Source: Sphaeroforma arctica JP610
Lineage: Eukaryota; Opisthokonta; Ichthyosporea; Ichthyophonida
Direction of reading: 5' to 3'
DNA: 31,447 nt
Assembly: GCF_001186125.1 (NCBI RefSeq)
Contig: NW_014040489.1
Coordinates: forward strand, 35,641-67,087
The notes under the pieces are model-generated. The model ran no database searches. It was not told the origin of the DNA and was given only the letters and a program-made list of their open reading frames with translations. Below, piece by piece: positions 1-10,680 of this stretch. Numbering within the stretch: the first letter of the stretch is position 1; every line of letters begins with the position of its first letter. The translations under genes and the position numbers were made by a program.

Positions 1-137
1 TCACTTACCACCCTCGCTGTGTGGCTTGTGTGCTCATATGCATCATCATCACTTACACCCCACGCTGTGTGGCTTGTGTGTTTATATGCATCATCATCAC
101 TTACACCCCTCGCTGTGTGGCTTGTGTGTTCCTGCAG
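1..137. repeat. 48-bp minisatellite, about 2.8 units, in the intron before exon 1
   Basis: Units start at 1, 49 and 97 with TCACTTAC and run through GCTGTGTGGCTTGTGTG and ATATGCATCATCA. The last unit ends at the splice acceptor, so the repeat supplies the intron's 3' end. It may continue before the window. Confidence 0.85.
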
Positions 138-1248
138 GTGTGTCTCCTACCTACAAGAGAAGCTGAAAAGACACCCTGCCCCTGATGCCGGCACAGTGGT
201 GGGCTTCAACGGCACGCCCAGTCGCATCCCCGTGCGGTCCCCAAGTCGCGCCCCTGCTAGCAGCAGTGGGTATGGACAAATACAGAGGAATGCGGACCCC
301 TCCAGCGCCACTGACCTCGATGGTCGCCATGGCAACACAACACCCACACGTGGCGAGAGCTTAAGTTTCCGCAGTGGCCCGGGTGTGAGCAGTCGGGGCA
401 TGTCCATCTCACCAGAGCGATCGCCATACTACACCCAGCCACAAGCCACCACCCCACAGAGTGCAAAGGCCTACCGCAACTACGCACCCACCCACAACCA
501 GCCACAACCCGACCTAGACGCATACGACCACCCGGACTCTCACAGCCACCCCCACGTGCCACCGCACAGGAGTGTGCAGGAGTCGCCGTTTGTGCACGTG
601 CACGCGAGCAAGCCCATCCGCATGCCGCCCACACCGGCCGACCGCGTGGCCAAAAAGGTGACGCTAGAATGGGACAGCCCCGAAGACACGCTGGCGCACA
701 AGGGCCACTTCCCCGACCTCGCTCCCACGTACATGAGCAGCGATGACTCATCGTTCATTTTACCTACCCGGCACCAAGCGGACCCGAAGTTCGGGTCGGT
801 CTCTGCGGCCAGTTTGGGGATGGGGCGTCAGCGGTTGGGCGAGGATCTGTACGAGGATATGGACGTAGACTCGCACAGCCTCAGCCCGGTCCGGAATTTG
901 GGACAGAGTGCCCTCGGATACGACAGTACAATCTCGGGTGCATCAGCCGCTATAGACAGCACATACACTTCCACCACTTATGGTTACGCACATACGAATA
1001 CGGACACGCAACGCATTTCGGCCCTAAATTCAGGTGCAGGTGCAGGTATAAAGACAGATCCGCACGTGGCCGCCCCTGCACCCGTGCAGACACACGTGGC
1101 CGTGCTGAGTTACCTAGCAACGGTCGGAACTGAGAGCCCCACACTGGCCGTCAAGACACTCAAAGAGTGTGCACGCTCACTCAAGGACCACCCCGAGCGG
1201 TGGGGTGTGCCTGAGTTTGAAGAGCTGCTGCAGGCGTGCTCGTTGCAC
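138..1248 (+). CDS. Exon 1 of the visible CKAP5-like gene: disordered linker and first C-terminal helices
   Basis: The acceptor is TTCCTGCAG ending at 137 and the donor is GTATGT at 1249. The exon gives residues 1-370. It is rich in Ser, Pro, Thr and His (SPSRAPASSS, HSHPHVPPHRS), as expected for the basic linker after the TOG domains. From about residue 315 it becomes helical (VAVLSYLATV, TLAVKTLKECARSLKDHP). The frame stays open past the donor into a TG/TA microsatellite; that extension is not coding. Confidence 0.8.
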
Positions 1249-3201
1249 GTATGTGACCGTGTGTCGATGTGTAGGTTATGTTTGGGTGTAGCTTGTGTTT
1301 CTATGTGTATAACTGCGTATATATATATATGTGTGTGTGTGTGTGTTTGTATGTATGTATATGTGTATGTATACGTATACGCATATGTATATATGTGTGT
1401 GTGTATATGTGTGTGTGTATGTATGTATATATATATATATCTATGTTTGTATATATATATGTATGCATTTATGTATGTTTGTATGTACATTTGTGTATGT
1501 GTGTATGCGTGTGTGTATGTATGTATGTATATAATATTTTCACATTCTTCTGCAATACAAATGCCCATGTTTCTCCACCCCATAAAAATCACCTCCATTC
1601 TTCTTAAGTACCCCCCTCATTCCTCCCCACCTACCACCCACCCCTCCCTCAGCTGAGCCGCATCAACACCGCCGCCAGTGCCAATGCCACAGCGCTGAGC
1701 GACCCCGCAGTCAGTGCACGTCTGTGTCGCCACACCGTCCATGCCATCCAGCAACTGTACAGTGATTGCAAGCTCAGCATGCGCCAGGTGTCTAGTGTTG
1801 TGGTAGAGCCACTCCTCTTGACGGTGATAGAGGCCACGACCACGCACAAGCACAGCCGCGAAGCGTACAGCGACCGTGATAGGCGCGAGATCGCCAAGGC
1901 TTTGGAGAGCCTGCAGCCCACTATTGTCCGAGGCCATCCCCCCAGCGTCATGTTGCTGAGTTTGATGGGGTGGGTGCACAAGCGTGTGTGCGCGTGTGTG
2001 TGTGTGTGTGCGTGTATGTGCGCGCGTGTGTGTGCGTGTGCGTGTAAGTGCGCGCGTGTGTGTGCGTGTATGTGCGTCGTTTCTGGCCATCGTAGTTGTG
2101 CTTAGATTGTCTAGTTAATGTGTGCATAGTGTGATTGTAGCTCTGTGTAAATAGCAAAGAAACCAGCATATGTATATATCATCATTAGGGGTATAGGATT
2201 TAGCTTCGAGCCTGTGAATATCCGAATGGGAAGTAATGGCGACTGTGTGTTCGTTTAGTAAGTGTGAGTGTAGGGGTGTCTATGTGTGTGTGTGAGGTGG
2301 ACGTAAACGTTTGCGTGTGTATAAAACAGACTGTACCTGCGTGCGATCGTATATCCACCTTCTGGGTCATTCCCCATACGAACACTTACACATACGCCAC
2401 TCATTGCCACCACTCCTCAAAACCCTCTACTCGCACCAGTACATGCACACATGCAACCTTACTAGTATACTATTACACCTGCCCAATGTCTCACCCCACC
2501 AGTCCTCTTTTGCCCCTCCCACCTCAGGAGCCTCAACCAGACCACCCGCAACGCCGACTCCAAACTAGTGGACAAGCTATCGTCGTTTGCCATCCAGCTC
2601 ATCCGCATGTTGGATGCGCACGACACCCAGACCATCGCGTGGGCGCCCATATTCACGGCTATGAACTACTTTCTCACAGCCTTCCCTGTCCATTCTTGGC
2701 AGGACAGGGCCCTGTGGCGCTATTCGGAAGAGGACAAACCCTTGCGCGTGGTTGAACGGCTGGCGACGCTGGTGGTGCAGCACGAAGGAGTGGCGAGCAA
2801 GAAACACGTGGAAGGGTTTGCCGAGAACGCGCCTGTGGCGGTGTATATGACGCACCTCTTGGCGCGAACTTTGGGGCCGAGTGGGCCGGTAAACGGGCAC
2901 GACATTCTACCAGGACAGACACAGTCACAGCCACCACGTGACAATGCGACGACTCATACAGACCCACGTGCACAGCAGATCCACGCACTACCTGAAGTGC
3001 AGGTGCAGACACAGGAGCCGCAGCAGAAGGGTGTGTGGGAGTGGATGTCTGTGGTTGGTGGCCCTGAGTGCTAGTACGCGTGTGATCCACCTACTCTGTG
3101 TGTGGTGCTGATCTCGTGGAAGATGTGAGTAGTGGTGTGTCTGTGCTACTGTATGCGTTTCGCGCGTGGGGACTGGGAATTTTTATATTTATATATGTAT
3201 A

Positions 3202-3254
<53 letters not shown>

Positions 3255-4654
3255 NTATATATATATATATGTATGTATATATATATACATATATGTGGGT
3301 GTGAGTGTGGGTATGGGTGTGTATGTATATGTATGTGTGTAATTCCTTATAGATGCGTTGCTTGTGAATATAGGGGCTGAGTCAAAATGTCATGTCATGT
3401 CATGTCATGTCATGTCAGAAAGATGCCCCCGAGCACAGTACGTGCACAGATTCGAGTGTACACCTATTCGAACAGACACCTATAACCCCTTGTACTCAAG
3501 CATATCTGCCACAGCCATAGGAAGTGGCATACCACTTGTACTCGTACTTCACCCGTGCAATAGTACAACGTGGTTGGTATGCCCATTTGCTGTCGGCACC
3601 ATCTACGGCTTCTCACCATAAGCCCTTCGTTTACGAAATCATACCAATGACACATCTCTCTACATACCACAGCAATCAGTAAAGAGATTGCAGACCAAGT
3701 CCATGCGATCACTAGCAAATTGCCCAGCGACTTATTTGAGGTATGGCTTTACACAGTGTGACTTCACTTCGTTCCATGTGGTGTTGGGTGTCTTTTGAGC
3801 TTTCAGTTATGTGTGTGTGATCGGTCCAGGACTCTAGTTGGTTGGTTGCGTCGGCTGAGTTTGTTGTCACGTGCATGAGACCGGCATCGTTGCATCCAGG
3901 GCCGTGCGGTGTGTCTGTTTTTGTTATCAGAATGTGTGGTGCATCTGTTTTCATAGCAATGTGGTGTTGCGTTTCCCATTTGTATGTAGCCTTACGGGTC
4001 TTGTTGGGCTATGGACTTGCAGGGATTTCAGCACCTTTCGTATCAGACGTCCATGTATTTTTGCAGAGACCTACCTGGATTGTGAAGGTCATTTGGCTCG
4101 ATTGGTTGTGTGACCGTGTGATTGTGCCTTCTTTACACTCTTTTCCCACGTTTCATTGGCCTGTCCACCATTAAAGGCGGGTAAGAAGATGGCACACATA
4201 TTCATCGAACACCCGGAAGCAGAAAGTGTCTTGGAGACGAATATTTCGCATCTATCGGAGCACTTTCAGGTATTGTTGCACCGTGTGTTAGTCAGGCAGT
4301 TCTAGATTTTGGCATGCAGCTGTTAAGGTTGGTGTGCAGGTGTTGAGTTTGGCTGCAGGCTTGTTTGTACCGAAGCTTGTAGATGGATCTCAAGAGACAG
4401 ACCATTCACAGGCTATGCACAGCTGAGTAGGTACTTTGCCACGCACTACCGAATATTCCCTTAGAGCGCTTGGTGCTATAGTGCTGCATGTTGTCGCGTA
4501 GTTCACTCAATACGGACACTATACGGGAAGAGAATACATCAATAGGTTTTATGTGTATGTACGTATGATGTATGTGTGTACGTATGTATGTATGTATGTA
4601 TGTATGTATGTATGTATGTATGTATGTATGTATGTATGTATGTATGTATGTATA

Positions 4655-4685
<31 letters not shown>

Positions 4686-6833
4686 GGTTCTGCAAGTCAT
4701 ATTACAAAAGACTCGACACCAGATCCTCACACTACAAATGAACACTCTCATCCCTAACTCTCTCACCTGCACCTCTTCTGTCTCCACAGGACTATTTCCG
4801 ACGGGACATTCGCGCCCACATTGACACACTCAGGAACGAATTGGGTGTACCAGCCCCTTCCGATCGCCTCATCATCACACCGCTCAACTCACAAGTGGAA
4901 GAGCCACAGCCCACGAAGTCACATCACGCATCACTGGAGTTCGCTAATACCGGGACGATTGTGGGATTGGCGGGCGCGCACACGAGGGACCGTACCACTT
5001 CAGCTATGAATTTGGATATTCTCGGCCATGGGTCGACGCCTCTGGCTGATGTCGAGGTGTGTTTGTGCTTGATGTGTACCGCCCCTTTGTGCCATATTTC
5101 GAGCATGTGCGAGGGTATATAATCATCTGCATGTGATACCGTTACAGACATGTCTATTCTCCATGTTCAAGCACGCATGAAATGTCGATGGTTTATCTCC
5201 GCTGCGTCGTTCAGAGGGTGTTAAATGTGTTGTGTATAAAAGCCACCATCCTAATGGCACCATGTCACGTGTTGACGCAGTGTCAGTTTTGTCTCTCAAA
5301 GTATCTTGTACGAAGGTGTCTGTATCTTCCTGAATGCACAATAATTCATACTATCAATTTCCAAGAGAATTGTTGCTCCTTCAAACAGAGTAGCTCGTTT
5401 TGCTTACTCTAATGGACAATTTAAAGAGTCGCATGTGTATATGTGTAAAAAACCCCTAAAACCCTAGCCGGTGGCATGTGTATGCATGTGCGTGTGTGTG
5501 TGTGGCGAGTTCCGCAAACAATTGAGATTGATATATTTGATCTGTCCAGCACATAAGTTATCGATAGCAAACTGTTCTAACCAATGTACTATCATCACAG
5601 GCATCTGTGAATATATGATAGTGATTTAAGGGGTATGTCATCCGTGAGCATATGATAGTGATTAAGGAGTATGTCATCTGTGAGCATATGATAGTGATTT
5701 AAGGAGTATGTCATCTGGACTCGTCACTTCTCGAGATACGTATTTTAGTTCCGATCAATCGGTGTATCGACTGTAGAGCTCCGTGTGGGGTTGTACATGT
5801 CCGTACACTCGTGTGTCGAATTCCTTACCGTTAAATGTTTTCACTTACACTTGAAACCGTGAATATCCACACACCAGCAGCCACCCCGAAGTTCTGCCCA
5901 CATTAGCGAACTGGCGGCGCTCCTTAAGACAAAGGTGAGCCAACCATTGCGATGTGATGTGTGTGATCGTTTGTCGTTTCATATGGACGCCTCTCGACAT
6001 TTGGTACGTTTTGAATCTGTTCCTTGTGAGTTTGGACCCCATGCAAGAGTACGGCCTATTGTCAGACGAGAGGTGTACACCATGGATAATCCTTGGACTG
6101 TATATCTCGAGCAAAAAGTGCGTGGTTTTGGGTTTTTAGGGCTTCATCAGCTACGGCAGCAGTTGTGCTCTGTCCAGGTACGTCTCTGAGAGTATTCGTC
6201 TCCGTATACACTCACAACTAGATGTATACACGGACGCATGTGTCTCGATACCCTTAAAAATACTTTTCCATGTCCATATACATATAATCACTTGTATTTG
6301 TTTATATAAAGACGTTTGTATGTATGCGTTTGCGCCTGTGTGTGGAAGTAACTCGTAGATATTCTTAAACATCCGTCTTTCAACACGGCATCCTCATACA
6401 AGTTTTCTTGCGTACCTATTTCCGTGTGACTCGATATGGACACAGATTTTTACAATTAGCAACTAGCATACTAGGATTGCCAACTCATACTGAAATGTTA
6501 GTCCAGCGATGATACCGATTTCTTTAAAGTTAGTAGCCTGACTTCTCTATCTGTTCCATACATCCGAATACCAACTACACAAGCACACCCGGTATCGCAC
6601 TCTCCTTTTCACTACTTGTTACCCCCACACAGGTCCGCAGTCAAGCGCAGGACTACCCATCCGCCCGCACATCACAAGCCGCGGGAGGTGCTTCTGTATA
6701 CGACACCTCCTATGCCTTGAATGCGGCACTCTATGACAGTAATGCAACACAACACGGACCTCTCTCCGCACCCGTCCAAAGTGACTTGAAAGCGACGCTC
6801 AAGGAGAGTTTGGCGAGACAAACAAATAGATAA
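138..6833 (+). CDS. XMAP215/Dis1/ch-TOG (CKAP5-like) microtubule polymerase, C-terminal 870 residues, 8 exons
   Basis: Members of this family add tubulin to microtubule plus ends and act at spindle poles and kinetochores. Exons read as 138-1248, 1653-1969, 2528-3030, 3673-3740, 4177-4269, 4790-5056, 5881-5934 and 6633-6833. All have GT-AG borders and compatible phases, giving 870 visible residues and a TAA stop. Residues 1-300 are a Ser/Pro/His-rich, probably disordered linker. Residues 320-800 follow the helical C-terminal region of human CKAP5 as I remember it: DKPLRVVERLATLV resembles its FPIRTLKTLLHTL segment, ISHLSEHFQDYFRRDIR resembles its FLKNSSQFFQSYVERGL segment, and the end LKATLKESLARQTNR resembles its LKKRLERIKSSRK. 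The N-terminal TOG array must lie before the window. Family is fairly sure; the exon 3/4 border is the weakest join. Confidence 0.85.
1310..1535. repeat. TG/TA/TATG microsatellite in intron 1
   Basis: Mixed (TA)n, (TG)n and (TGTA)n runs fill more than half of this 404-bp intron. Long Tyr/Val/Cys/Met-rich frames over it are repeat artefacts. Confidence 0.95.
1653..1969 (+). CDS. Exon 2: helical repeat of the C-terminal domain
   Basis: The acceptor CCCTCCCTCAG ends at 1652. The donor GTGGGT at 1970 leaves phase 2, so a Gly codon is split across the intron. Residues 371-475 include AIQQLYSDCKLSMRQ and VVEPLLLTVIEA, matching the position of CKAP5's IIGNMISLFQIE and VLKDLMHGLITLML helices. The donor was chosen because it alone keeps both the frame and the helix length of the family; other GT sites nearby are weaker or out of phase. 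Confidence 0.75.
1975..2083. repeat. GT/GC-GT microsatellite at the 5' end of intron 2
   Basis: Alternating (GT)n with CGCG interruptions starts within a few bases of the exon 2 donor, an alternating purine-pyrimidine run that could adopt Z-DNA. Confidence 0.9.
2528..3030 (+). CDS. Exon 3: core of the C-terminal domain
   Basis: The acceptor CTCCCACCTCAG ends at 2527 and the donor GTGTGT is at 3031. Residues 477-643 contain KLSSFAIQLIRMLD, FTAMNYFLTAFPVHSW and DKPLRVVERLATLV, the best-conserved stretch of the gene against CKAP5. The last 50 residues are a Gln/Thr-rich loop. The 3' border is inferred from phase: another GT at 3003 (CAG|GTGCAG) looks better as a site but does not join exon 4 in frame. 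Confidence 0.72.
3183..3345. repeat. TA/TATG microsatellite in intron 3, with one undetermined base
   Basis: (TA)n and (TATG)n runs. Position 3255 is an N, so the assembly was unsure of the repeat here and its length may be wrong. Confidence 0.95.
3387..3416. repeat. Six perfect ATGTC pentamers in intron 3
   Basis: Six head-to-tail ATGTC units without a mismatch, separate from the TA-rich run upstream. Confidence 0.95.
3673..3740 (+). CDS. Exon 4: 68-nt exon
   Basis: The acceptor TACATACCACAG ends at 3672 and the donor GTATGG is at 3741. It adds ISKEIADQVHAITSKL and PSDLFE, in the place where CKAP5 has [21 protein letters not shown]. The exon is short; support comes from its phase match on both sides and from the helix it supplies. 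Confidence 0.6.
4177..4269 (+). CDS. Exon 5: 31 codons
   Basis: A long pyrimidine tract (CTTCTTTACACTCTTTTCCC) precedes the acceptor ATTAAAG, which ends at 4176; the donor is GTATTG at 4270. The exon encodes KKMAHIFIEHPEAESVLE and SHLSEHFQ. With the start of exon 6 this matches the CKAP5 stretch LAELYEYKKKYSDADIEP followed by SQFFQSYVERGL. Both ends are in phase 0. Confidence 0.75.
4553..4686. repeat. TATG tetranucleotide array followed by a TA run, intron 5
   Basis: A nearly perfect (TATG)n array to about 4652 is followed by (TA)n to 4686. It gives false reading frames in all three frames of both strands. Confidence 0.95.
4790..5056 (+). CDS. Exon 6: end of the helical domain and acidic/polar tail
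   Basis: The acceptor TCTGTCTCCACAG ends at 4789 and the donor GTGTGT is at 5057. It has 89 codons in phase 0 at both ends. DYFRRDIRAHIDTLRNEL closes the helical domain; the remainder is a polar tail, as in other family members. Confidence 0.78.
5602..5711. repeat. Three units of a 36-37-bp tandem repeat in intron 6
   Basis: Units begin CATCTGTGA or CATCCGTGA at 5602, 5639 and 5675, and share ATATGATAGTGATT followed by an AAGG-rich end and GTATGT. They differ by a few bases, so the array is not brand new. Each unit contains an internal GTATGT, a donor-like hexamer. Confidence 0.85.
5881..5934 (+). CDS. Exon 7: 18-codon exon
   Basis: The acceptor CACCAGCAG ends at 5880 and the donor GTGAGC is at 5935. 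The translation PPRSSAHISELAALLKTK is in phase 0 at both ends. The short helix ISELAALLKTK sits where CKAP5 has YLERLKILRQRCG. Confidence 0.65.
6633..6833 (+). CDS. Exon 8: terminal exon with stop codon
   Basis: The acceptor TTACCCCCACACAG ends at 6632. It has 66 codons, then TAA at 6831-6833. The final LKATLKESLARQTNR resembles the LKKRLERIKSSRK end of CKAP5. A polyadenylation hexamer follows 33 nt after the stop. Confidence 0.8.
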   Translation, partial: VRSQAQDYPSARTSQAAGGASVYDTSYALNAALYDSNATQHGPLSAPVQSDLKATLKESLARQTNR

Positions 6834-6865
6834 TTGTAGCTGGTCAAAGACAGAGTCTATCAGGC

Positions 6866-6871
6866 AATAAA
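6866..6871 (+). promoter_or_regulatory. Polyadenylation signal of the CKAP5-like gene
   Basis: A canonical AATAAA lies 33 nt after the TAA stop. A short 3' UTR agrees with the compact last exon. Confidence 0.65.
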
Positions 6872-7845
6872 ATCACATGCACAAGGCAGTACCTTGCTTA
6901 CCAGCGCGAAAAACTTATGTTTCTACTATGGAGCTATATACTCCCCGCATTTGGTATCGAAAAGGGGGTGCCGAATAACTACACTTCTGTACCGTGGTCA
7001 ATAACTACCTGTAATCACATAGACATATTGATCTACATGAGCGTGTGATTGAACTTAATTTCTCGTCACGGTACCACTTGATGAGTGTTCATTCCGTTCA
7101 CAGAAATTGTCAAATGTTTTTTTTCTTTCTAATTCTCTCTATCATTGAAACTCTATGCACCACCCGATATTCGCAGTCAGAAGTCATATTTAAAATATTT
7201 ACCAGGCATATATCTCCCTTGTACATATGATTTAGAATGCTATGGAGATGATCATTGCGTGTGGAGAGACAATCCGACCTACAAGAGACTGTTTCAAAAC
7301 AATAGTGAATTCTAAAACTACACGGAAATATATATAAATTTGTTCTCAAATCAGAGTAATATGTTAGGGTATCCGTATGAGCGATTGCTGATGGCAAAAT
7401 ACGAAGTTGTACCTTGCATGACCGATATGAGACCGCATTTAGGGTTTTTTATTCTTCTAGAGGCCTTCGTAAATAATTCTCCCACAATTATGATATTTGT
7501 GAACGGAAACAACTCTTTCGATATTTCAAATAATCTCGATCATAGGGAATATATTATTTATTTCTATGTGGGGTAATTTATTACGTGTCTAAATACGCAT
7601 CAGGCTTCATATATGTATGAGAATTTCGGAACTCAACATCAAATCCAAATAACAATACCGACAAGTATGACGTGAGTATCTATCTAAAAGCCCTTGAGCA
7701 TACTCACGTTGCACTAAATAGCCTCATGAACTCTGAGTACCTCAACGTTTGGTCATATTGTCACTACTACCAGTGGCTGTCTATGAAGCTCCCGATACAT
7801 TCATGGGTTGGCTGTTAACTTGAGCTAATAACCTCTAATACAGTC
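6872..7845. other. Intergenic, no supported gene
   Basis: AT-richer than the host exons. Frames on both strands are under 100 codons, with no motif I recognise and no splice-linked reading frame. It marks the change from the host gene to transposon-derived DNA. Confidence 0.6.
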
Positions 7846-9193
7846 ATCATCATCTCAACAACGGCATTTACACTACCAGCACTACAGAGGAGGACACGAT
7901 CTCATCCAGTACATTTATCCGAACTCAAGTAGACAATATGAGCTCCCCATTTACACCACACCCCCTCAATTTGCCTGTAGAGTTGAATCCCGGGATACAA
8001 CGGCTTGCATTAGCACTGGCCTTAGAGGCAAATCACTCAAATACTACGGCCGAACATGTGTCAAACAAACATGTGGGATCGATATGGAATTGCGAGAAAC
8101 CCACAATCGATGAGAATAGCTCCTGTGATGTTGGACCCATGGGAGCATTCATATACAATTACATGATGAAGTATGGAACCGACAGTAGTTTGGAATCACA
8201 GACATCACTCGAATTCAAAAAGAGTGTTTGACCCTGTATTGTTCTCCCAGGATGAGTGTGCCGTGAAGCGTATTGAAGATAGAATGCACCACATACAGCG
8301 CACTCTCAATCCAAACGAATTAGATTTATTTCATGCAAGGAAAAGAATCACAAACTGCATATCAATGGGGCACGGTGGCAAGGCTAGATTTAGCAGAGAT
8401 CTGAGTCTAGCCATCATTGTCCCTATGAAAGAGGATGTGACACTGATGACAACTGCAATAGAAGTAGGGCATATCAAATATAAGTGGGCATACAAAAACA
8501 GGAAGCTCGTGAAGGGAGAGGAGCATAGGACATGAATTATTACACATGTTACAGCTAGAGGATTTGCTGCACATATACGTAGGTACATAAGTGGACCAAC
8601 TGAATTGCGCACCAGCTTAATGCGATTACGAAAATGTTGGCTACACGTTACCCATCCAGATTTTGAACAAAGAGATGGACTAGAGGGTAAGAAACTTTGG
8701 TCGCCAGACGTGGAACGAGAATTCTGAAAACTGCTAAAACACGTTGATAGTTGGTGGGTAAGCATTTTTTTTGTACGATTTTGTAACACACATGCACGGA
8801 GCTGACCTGCAGCGACTACAAACTACAAAATTTAATTGGTAACCGGTTGTCTATTTTTCACCAGGTGCTTGTCAGACCTTGCCGGCCAGGAAATGTATGT
8901 GCGGATACCATCGAAAATATATCTTGCGGTGTGGATGAGTCTGCGAGGTACGTCCCAACTTGAAAGTTTCATCGGAAATCCATTTACTTGGGAGAGGTGA
9001 GCGGCGCTATTCCAGGGCGACATTCTGTACGCTAGTAGCTTGGTTAGTGTATACACATGACATCGATATACAATCCAAACATGGCCTGAGGCGTAACTTC
9101 TATCACTATGCACATTCAAGCATACAACAACTAAGATATACATCGAATATAACACTCATATATCCCACGGGTGAAAAGGTTATTGAAAAGTAG
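7846..9193 (+). pseudogene. Decayed DDE-type transposase gene with an intron (RGTSQLESF family)
   Basis: Coding remains resemble a widespread eukaryotic transposase-like family that ends in a G(S/T)S-x-LE-x-FH box. An open frame runs to 8231 (SPFTPHPLNLPVELNPG). A second frame, about 8225-8753, has FSQDECAVKRIEDRM, with a candidate catalytic Asp, then LDLFHARKRITNCIS, the usual LD-x-FH helix. A GT-AG intron 8754-8864 joins KLLKHVDSW to CLSDLAGQEMYVRIPS, then SLRGTSQLESF; the last part is AWLVYTHDIDIQSKHGL. Breaks are a frame change near 8225, TGA codons at 8533 and 8725, and frame changes after 8960. Inactive. The family call rests on remembered motif order. Confidence 0.6.
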
Positions 9194-9867
9194 TTCGGTC
9201 ACTTAAAAATGTCGTCAAACCCGAGTGGCGCTTAGTATAGTGTTAAGTCTGGATAAGTGAACTCAGCCAGAAGTGCCGTTGTGAACGGCGCCCCTGCTGT
9301 ATTCATTAATCATGTTTCTGTGTGGGACAAGATTTTCTCCCTAACAACGGCTGATTGTGAAAATACCCGTATATATGGTTTTGGTCTCTCACTTACTAAA
9401 TTGTGATGACATCTGATGAGTCGTCCTTCTCTTTCATTAAATCGATTGCGAGCCATAAACGTTATTAACCTAATAGGTCCCACTCCTTTATCGGTCACTG
9501 GAATCATGAACGGTCCAATATTCTTAGCTGTAAGCACAGTCGTATCGAAATTGCAGGCTATGGTGTTGGCTGTATGCCTGACTTTGAAATCTTTCTTTCC
9601 ATCGCTTCTATCTTTTTTTCAGAGCGATGTCCTTTATCTCTATAAAACAAGGAAAGACGACATCTCTGATTCTGCTCATCTTTTGTAACCATGATATCAC
9701 ATGATCTTTCTCAAATTTCGCTGTTGTACATCCCAGCTAAGCTTGAAATACTTACAATGTAGTTTGTATATTTTTATTTGTTGCTTTTAAATATAGGTGG
9801 AGAAAACCGTGGCACCTTCCATTCATCCTAGTAACTCGATAATTCTTGGTAAGTGGAAATTGTATGT
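9194..9867. other. Stretch with one unassigned minus-strand frame (about 9310-9590)
   Basis: The minus-strand frame reads LTAKNIGPFMIPVTDKG, then LITFMARNRFNEREGRL and PKPYIRVFSQSAVV. Its composition looks protein-like rather than random, but I do not recognise the family. It may be a scrap of a mobile element. The rest of the stretch holds nothing I can support. Confidence 0.3.
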
Positions 9868-10200
9868 TAACTGACGTCAAAACTTATCAACACATTGTAG
9901 GATGCTTGCGATACTTAGCACACCGATATTACGCAGCCGGATATATCACTCATAGCTGTCCTACTCGGACGCTATTAAATCGCACCGATTGAAAGCCACT
10001 TACAAGCCACCAAACGAGATTTGCGATACTTGTCAGCAACACGCAAACTGGGTATCACATATAGTAAGGTCATACATTTCACGCCTATCTTTCAGTTGAC
10101 AGTGACTACTCTTCTAACTCAGATATAACCAAATCTACAACATGGGAAATTGTTATGATAGCTGGTGGACCGTCTTTATGGGGAAAGTAATAATAGTCTA
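9868..10200 (+). mobile_element. Copia RT/RNase H fossil fragment (left arm)
   Basis: The end of a Ty1/Copia reverse transcriptase and start of RNase H are visible: DVKTYQHIVGCLRYLA, then HLQATKRDLRYLSATRKLG and VMIAGGPSLWGK. These correspond to the YR-x-LVG-x-L-x-YL, H-x-A-x-KR-x-LRYL and GGP-x-(S/L)W boxes of Copia Pol. It is an old, broken fragment without LTRs. An inverted relative lies at 25490-25745. Confidence 0.7.
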
Positions 10201-10680
10201 AATATGATATTTATTTATTGTATCTAGTTATTAGAAAGAACAAAAACTAAATTGCCAACTGATATATAATTATATATAATTTATCTTGTTATATATATAC
10301 TATAAAATATATATACTCCCTGGGATGGCTACGACGAGCATTGGACCAGATGTCAGTACCTTCAAAAACAAATCCGTAAACATGCAATCAACCTGGTCAA
10401 GGAACACCCGTACGCCGCAAGTATGATGGTCTGCGATTAGGAGACCTGCTATATTGAATTTAAGTTATTTGATTCAATAAAAGATATATTTACCCTTGAT
10501 AAACGTGTGCTATTGTTATATGTTTGAATAAAAGATACATGAAAAACATATACTGTGTTACAATTGAATACATAAATCACTCAAATTACCTTGTATTGCA
10601 TAATTTGTAATAAAAGATATTTGAAAAGGTATACTCTCTATTCTTGATAAACGTCTACAATCGCATACTGTTTTAGATGT
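10201..10680. repeat. AT-rich stretch with short dispersed repeats, present only in the left arm
   Basis: AATAAAAGATAY occurs at 10476, 10527 and 10609, and TTGATAAACGT at 10496 and 10644. The inverted right arm lacks most of this stretch, so it was either inserted here or lost there. A frame at about 10315 (WDGYDEHWTRC) is too short to assign. Confidence 0.5.

Noticed and set aside
1-137. Regular repeat that could suggest a CRISPR array
   Set aside because: Units are head to tail with no variable spacers, and this is a eukaryotic intron.
1249-1656. Continuation of the long + strand frame past exon 1 into Tyr/Val/Cys-rich sequence
   Set aside because: It translates a TG/TA microsatellite after a good GTATGT donor; the family alignment continues at 1653 after a clean acceptor.
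4539-4829. Overlapping frames of Met-Tyr-Val-Cys repeats on both strands
   Set aside because: All are translations of the TATG array in intron 5.
5446-5466. AACCCCTAAAACCCTAG, telomere-like
   Set aside because: Barely two units, imperfect and inside an intron.
8533-8727. Two in-frame TGA codons as possible recoding
   Set aside because: Other frame changes nearby show decay, and no recoding element was evident.
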